Notes under the pieces: model-generated
The model's input: the letters and a program-made list of their open reading frames with translations, nothing else
What the model was told of the DNA's origin: nothing
The model's database searches: none
In this document: positions 60,201 to 64,000 of the stretch, in pieces
Position numbering within the stretch: position 1 is the stretch's first letter
Layout of the letters: each line of letters opens with the position of its first letter
Source of the DNA: Bactericera cockerelli
Lineage: Eukaryota; Arthropoda; Insecta; Hemiptera; Triozidae
Assembly: GCA_024516035.1 (NCBI GenBank)
Contig: CM044959.1
Span: 24,066,933-24,130,932, forward strand
Reading direction: 5' to 3'
Length of the DNA stretch: 64,000 nt
Translations under genes and position numbers: made by a program

Positions 60201-62171
60201 GCCAGCGCTGCAGTGGAACTTTTATGCAACATAATTATCACAGATCCCGCAAAAACTATTGCACCATTCGGCCCTTGTGTCGGATCCGCAAGCACCTTGG
60301 GATTGGGGGAAAAAAAAGTAAAAATTGGGGGATTTTTTTTAATTTTTTCTGGCAACACTGGTTACTGGTTATAAAAGGCGGAAATCACGGCATTTTTTAA
60401 ATAACCTCACATTAAAATTTTATTTTTTTTTCGTTTGTTTTATAATTTGTTTTGTTTGTTTTCTTACTTTTGTTTTATATGTTGTGTTTTTGACCTGTGT
60501 TAGCAACCCAAGTGTTGATCAACACCAAATATATATTTCAATTCAATTCAATTCAATATATTATTATGATACTAGCTGACCCAACAGACGTTTTTCTGTT
60601 CAATACTTAAAAAAGAAGAGAAAGCAGTTTTATCATTATAGCAATGAGAATGATACATGGTTTATAGGGTATATGTGTTTCTTTCTCTAAACATAACAGA
60701 AAACAAATCACCCATTGCCAGGTGTCGTTTTTTTTTTATTCAACCTGTGACATTCAACATGTCAAACTATGACAACTTGTTTTTTAAATTGATAAAATAT
60801 ATGCCGTCGTGACAAACTATATAAAAAGAAAAAAAATATTAATAAAATCTAGTTAGGTGAAAAAATTGGTATTTTTTTTTTTTTTTTTTCAGAGTGGGCA
60901 CTATAGATCCAGTAGAGGTCAAAATTGGCTCAATTAGTATCTAATTAAAGGAAAAGATATGAGAAATGATAATATGAAATAAAAATAATATGTCGTCGCG
61001 ACAAAAAAAAAAGTAAAAATTAGTCAAAGTCAATTTTTGGTTAATTTCAGATAATCGTCAAATAATCGATTAATCGATTATTTGAGTGTCGATTAATCGA
61101 TTACCAACGAGTCCGATTAATCGATAATCGATTATCGAGATTTGAACTAATCGCGGCAACTCTAATGCAAATCTTCAAAGTGGCGTGGCACAGGGGTTCA
61201 GCAAGGAAGTAAATTACCAGTATGATGCTGCCAATCCCTACGGTGTCATTCCAACTTTTGTTTTACACAGCTATAGGGAAAAGTTTTCTTTTTTTATTTC
61301 AAAATGATAATAAACACGATAAACAAAAAATATAGTTGTCATATTCCTGTGATATTTGAAGGGTACCTGGAACATCATACAAAACTGTGAGATATATTAT
61401 GCATAAGTAGGTAGCTCAGCTAGACGGAGAATATACCATGATGCGATATTCTTGCCCGCCCTCTTTTCAGATAATATCCAGAATTTTTTATGATCCTGAC
61501 TTGCCTGTTGGGACACATTAAACATTCATAAGGCGGAGGGATTTGTAGGGATTTTGTTCGCAAAGGAAATATTGCTCCTTTCTTGAATTCTGGGAAGAAG
61601 ATCTCGAGAATATGCATGAAAATTTCATGCGAAGGATAGACATCGCACGATTTCAATGGAAGAAAATAAAATACCTCAGCAAGTTATACAAAGAATTCTG
61701 ACGTAAAAGTAACGTGGGTCGAAAAATACTGATTTTACATTTTTTAAGAACAATGTGGACATTAACGTTCACTGTAGAGACAGGTTGAATAACCCAGTTC
61801 CCACTAGAGTAATCAAGTTCAGCTATGTTTAGTATGGCTCCCAACACTTTTCTGGATGTTGTAGTTTTCTTCTAAATCTTGGAAGTATCCTACCTACAAC
61901 CAAACGACTCAAACCCATGGGTACAATTAGTGAGCAGGTACGAATTTTTTTTCAAATGTAACATAAGCCGGTTAACTTTTACATTAATTTCTTTGAGAAT
62001 ACTCAAAAAGCGTTAGTGTACCTCGACGCAGATAATCCACGCGATAGCAACGAGGACCAATTTGTTCGATGGTTTTGGGGAAAGTGAAGGTTGCAAGTCT
62101 TCTGCTTTAAATTCGCTCGAGTATGTCAGATATTCATAAATTATTCAGATTTCTAGCGGAGCGCTCCTTCC

Positions 62172-62258
62172 TTCATAAACTATAACCTATTTCATAAACT
62201 ATAACCTATTTCATAAACTATAACCTATTTCATAAACTATAACCTATTTCATAAACTA
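62172..62258. repeat. 19-bp tandem repeat
   Basis: Four perfect copies of TTCATAAACTATAACCTAT plus a partial fifth. Confidence 0.98.
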
Positions 62259-62394
62259 GAAAGTGGTGTACCTCCAGCAGCCTCATCGTCACTGCCAGCT
62301 CAACTTCTCGTCAGAATGCTCATAACCTTTAAAACTTGAACAGAGTTGGGAGCCTCAAGTCAGAAAGAATAACAATTTTTCAGACCAGGTTATT

Positions 62395-62600
62395 ATTATT
62401 ATTAAACAGTTTGATAGTAAGCCATAAAATTATATACATATATTAATTACAATAAAGAACATAAATTAATTTATATAATAATAAAACAGGAGAGATAATA
62501 TACAAAAGAAAATGTTGTCCCATTAAAAGGGCAAATAACCCTGCATTTTGATGGGGCTAAGCTACGGCGATCTTTCCCACCCAACCCTTATCTACAATCT
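62395..62600 (-). mobile_element. Retrotransposon 3' end (divergent relative of family A)
   Basis: Minus-strand GGGTTGGGTGGGAAAGATCG, then CCGTAGCTTAGCCCC, and a terminal (TAA)n run. The opening matches the copy at 7505, but the short hairpin is not preserved; a second stem-like block (CCTGCATTTTGATGGGG on the plus strand) replaces it. Confidence 0.45.
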
Positions 62601-64000
62601 TGCATCATTATTAACAAAACCCACACAAATACTAGCAATAAAACTTTTTGATTGTACATAAAGTATACGTACATGAAACTTCTTATACATTATTTAGGAA
62701 AGCTTAGAGAGAAGGAAATAAAGGAACGAAGAAAGTTAAAGGTAAGAAGAACCCAAATAAAAATAAAATTGCTTGTAAATTGATTAAACTAAGAGCACTT
62801 GAGAGTGAACTCAAGGAGAAAATAAAAATAAAATTCTACCCCAGAAAATAAGAATAAAAAACAACCCTCAGAATGAATGAGAAATGAGATTTCTGAAATG
62901 CAAGAGGAGAGTACGTGAGGTTAAGCATTAGAAAACATTCTGAATAAATAATTAAAGCATTGAAACTTGAAGGAACTATGTATGTAGGTCTTGATGAACG
63001 CAAATGATAGATACCTAATTATTTGGTATATAAGGGTTAAAGTTAAGTTACTATTTACTATAAGAAGCACTTCAAGTGAAATAATGATCATACCAAGCAA
63101 AAAAAGAGAGTAGACTTTTCTCGACCTAGGCGAACTGAAAGCAAGTAAAAATCTGTAGAAACTAGTTACAAACAAGACAGAGCCCTCAGTGACAAAAATG
63201 TCTGTAAAAATGATAGATGTAACCATCAAAGTTATCCAAGTACCTGAAATTTCCAGCCAAAGAGGATTCTCCTAGCACAGAACTTGTAGTTCATAACTTA
63301 AGAGATATTCACACTCGAAACAGACAGCGGAGGCACGTTGAATAAACCTGTTCTCATCAGATCACTCAAGCTAGGTAACGTCCAGCATGATGAGGACATA
63401 GATTGGTCACCATTCTGCTTTCGGATCTATCTATGGTCATCATGGCAATCCAAGTTCTGCTGGCTAATACCGCCCACACTCAGACTGAGTGAGGTTTGAG
63501 TAGCTGGATTGTTTTCCTAGCGAATGGTGGATAATCACCCGTCGTGATATGACCATGTAGTTGAAAGCAAAACAAACTCGGAGTAGAAACTTCCCGAATG
63601 TTTTGCATTCCTCAGAAACACTACTGGACAAGCAGATAATTGAATCCCGAACATTGCACTATGTTCGATGGTAAACAAACAGTTGTCTTGTGCTCCTTCA
63701 CTATTTGTCCATCTCGTATACACAAAGCGGACGACAATCCAGGAACAAACAGTGTCCCTTTCTCCAATCAAACAATTTAAACCTCATGTCCAGGACACTA
63801 GTTCAATGTTCTTCAGAAGAAATAATCAATGCTCAAATATTTGCCATCAACTTCTGCAACATGCTGGTGAGTGGTGTTTCTACTGTGAGTGATGGGATCA
63901 CTTCTGCACACTGCATGGACTTGCATTTCTACATATACATTGTAGATATACCATAGAGACATTTTCTAATGCGTTGACATAGGCTGGAGCACTTTCAACT
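62601..64000. other. No gene recognised apart from the SINE fragment
   Basis: AT-rich DNA. A segment near 63233-63290 (minus) and one near 63700-63866 (plus) end in plausible donors but carry no recognisable domain. Confidence 0.5.
63480..63580 (+). mobile_element. SINE family C fragment
   Basis: Contains TAGCGAATGGTGGATAATC and CCGTCGTGATATGACCATG with TAGTTGAAAGC, matching the 3' module at 17100-17170 but without a poly(A) tail. Confidence 0.5.

Larger units (their letters stand above)
59613..60287. mobile_element. MULE-like element with 46-bp inverted ends, nested in the hAT
   Basis: The ends are exact inverted copies of about 46 bp opening GGATCCGACACAAGGGCCG. A 10-bp target duplication GCAAGCACCT flanks it (59603-59612 and 60288-60297). 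Long inverted ends with a 9-10 bp duplication point to the Mutator superfamily. At 675 bp it is non-autonomous. The interior holds repeated and inverted modules (59829-60060). Confidence 0.8.
59113..61164. mobile_element. hAT element with ATCGATTAATCGAT subterminal arrays; host of nested insertions
   Basis: Ends TAGAGTTGCCGCGATTA and TAATCGCGGCAACTCTA are inverted, with the 8-bp duplication ATGCAAAT on both sides (59105-59112 and 61165-61172). Inside each end is a cluster of AATCGATTAATCGATTATT palindromes. The 2052-bp span includes a retroposon (59251-59549) and a MULE-like element (59613-60287); without them about 1.08 kb remains, with no recognisable transposase. Confidence 0.9.

Overview
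This is a eukaryotic, AT-rich, intron-dominated and transposon-packed window. It is most consistent with an arthropod, probably a hemipteran insect. That assignment is an inference from the tyrosine-kinase receptor exons, an insect-type sperm HMG-box protein and the many tRNA-derived SINEs; nothing in the sequence names the species. There are no operons, bacterial-type genes or CRISPR arrays.

Host genes. Four minus-strand exons (40122-40350, 28506-28653, 16436-16600, 14305-14438) splice in a consistent phase into about 225 codons of a discoidin domain receptor (Ddr). They cover most of the collagen-binding discoidin (F5/8 type C) domain and the start of the following DS-like domain. The 5' end of the gene and its transmembrane and kinase exons were not found and presumably lie outside the window. 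A compact intronless minus-strand gene (43030-43620) upstream of these exons encodes a 196-residue HMG-box protein with a very basic Lys/Arg/Ser tail, like insect sperm nuclear basic proteins. If Ddr extends to the right, this gene is nested in a Ddr intron. A third, weaker candidate (37968-38270, plus strand) reads as a 100-residue secreted protein with a symmetric four-cysteine pattern, antisense to Ddr.

Everything else is non-coding or transposon-derived. At least five hAT-type elements have terminal inverted repeats and 8-bp duplications (one imperfect): 12377-13007, 14036-14282, 17625-18281, 40750-42236, 59113-61164. There is also a piggyBac-type MITE flanked by TTAA (15421-15701), a MULE-like element with a 10-bp duplication nested in a hAT (59613-60287), several tRNA-derived SINE families, 5'-truncated remnants of at least two non-LTR retrotransposon types (44178-44770, 47961-48398, 49734-50000), and a set of retrotransposon 3' ends that share a small hairpin with compensatory base changes. 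Several insertions sit 15-50 bp from Ddr splice sites.

Tandem repeats are prominent: a 27-bp minisatellite of 20 units carrying the POU octamer (13420-13959), a 129-bp array whose period keeps a 43-residue repeat open (21560-22795), a 67-bp array with dimeric higher-order structure (30665-31100), and a 71-bp satellite plus a long TG tract inside one hAT element. Stretches not listed as genes or repeats are ordinary AT-rich intron or intergenic DNA in which I recognise nothing.
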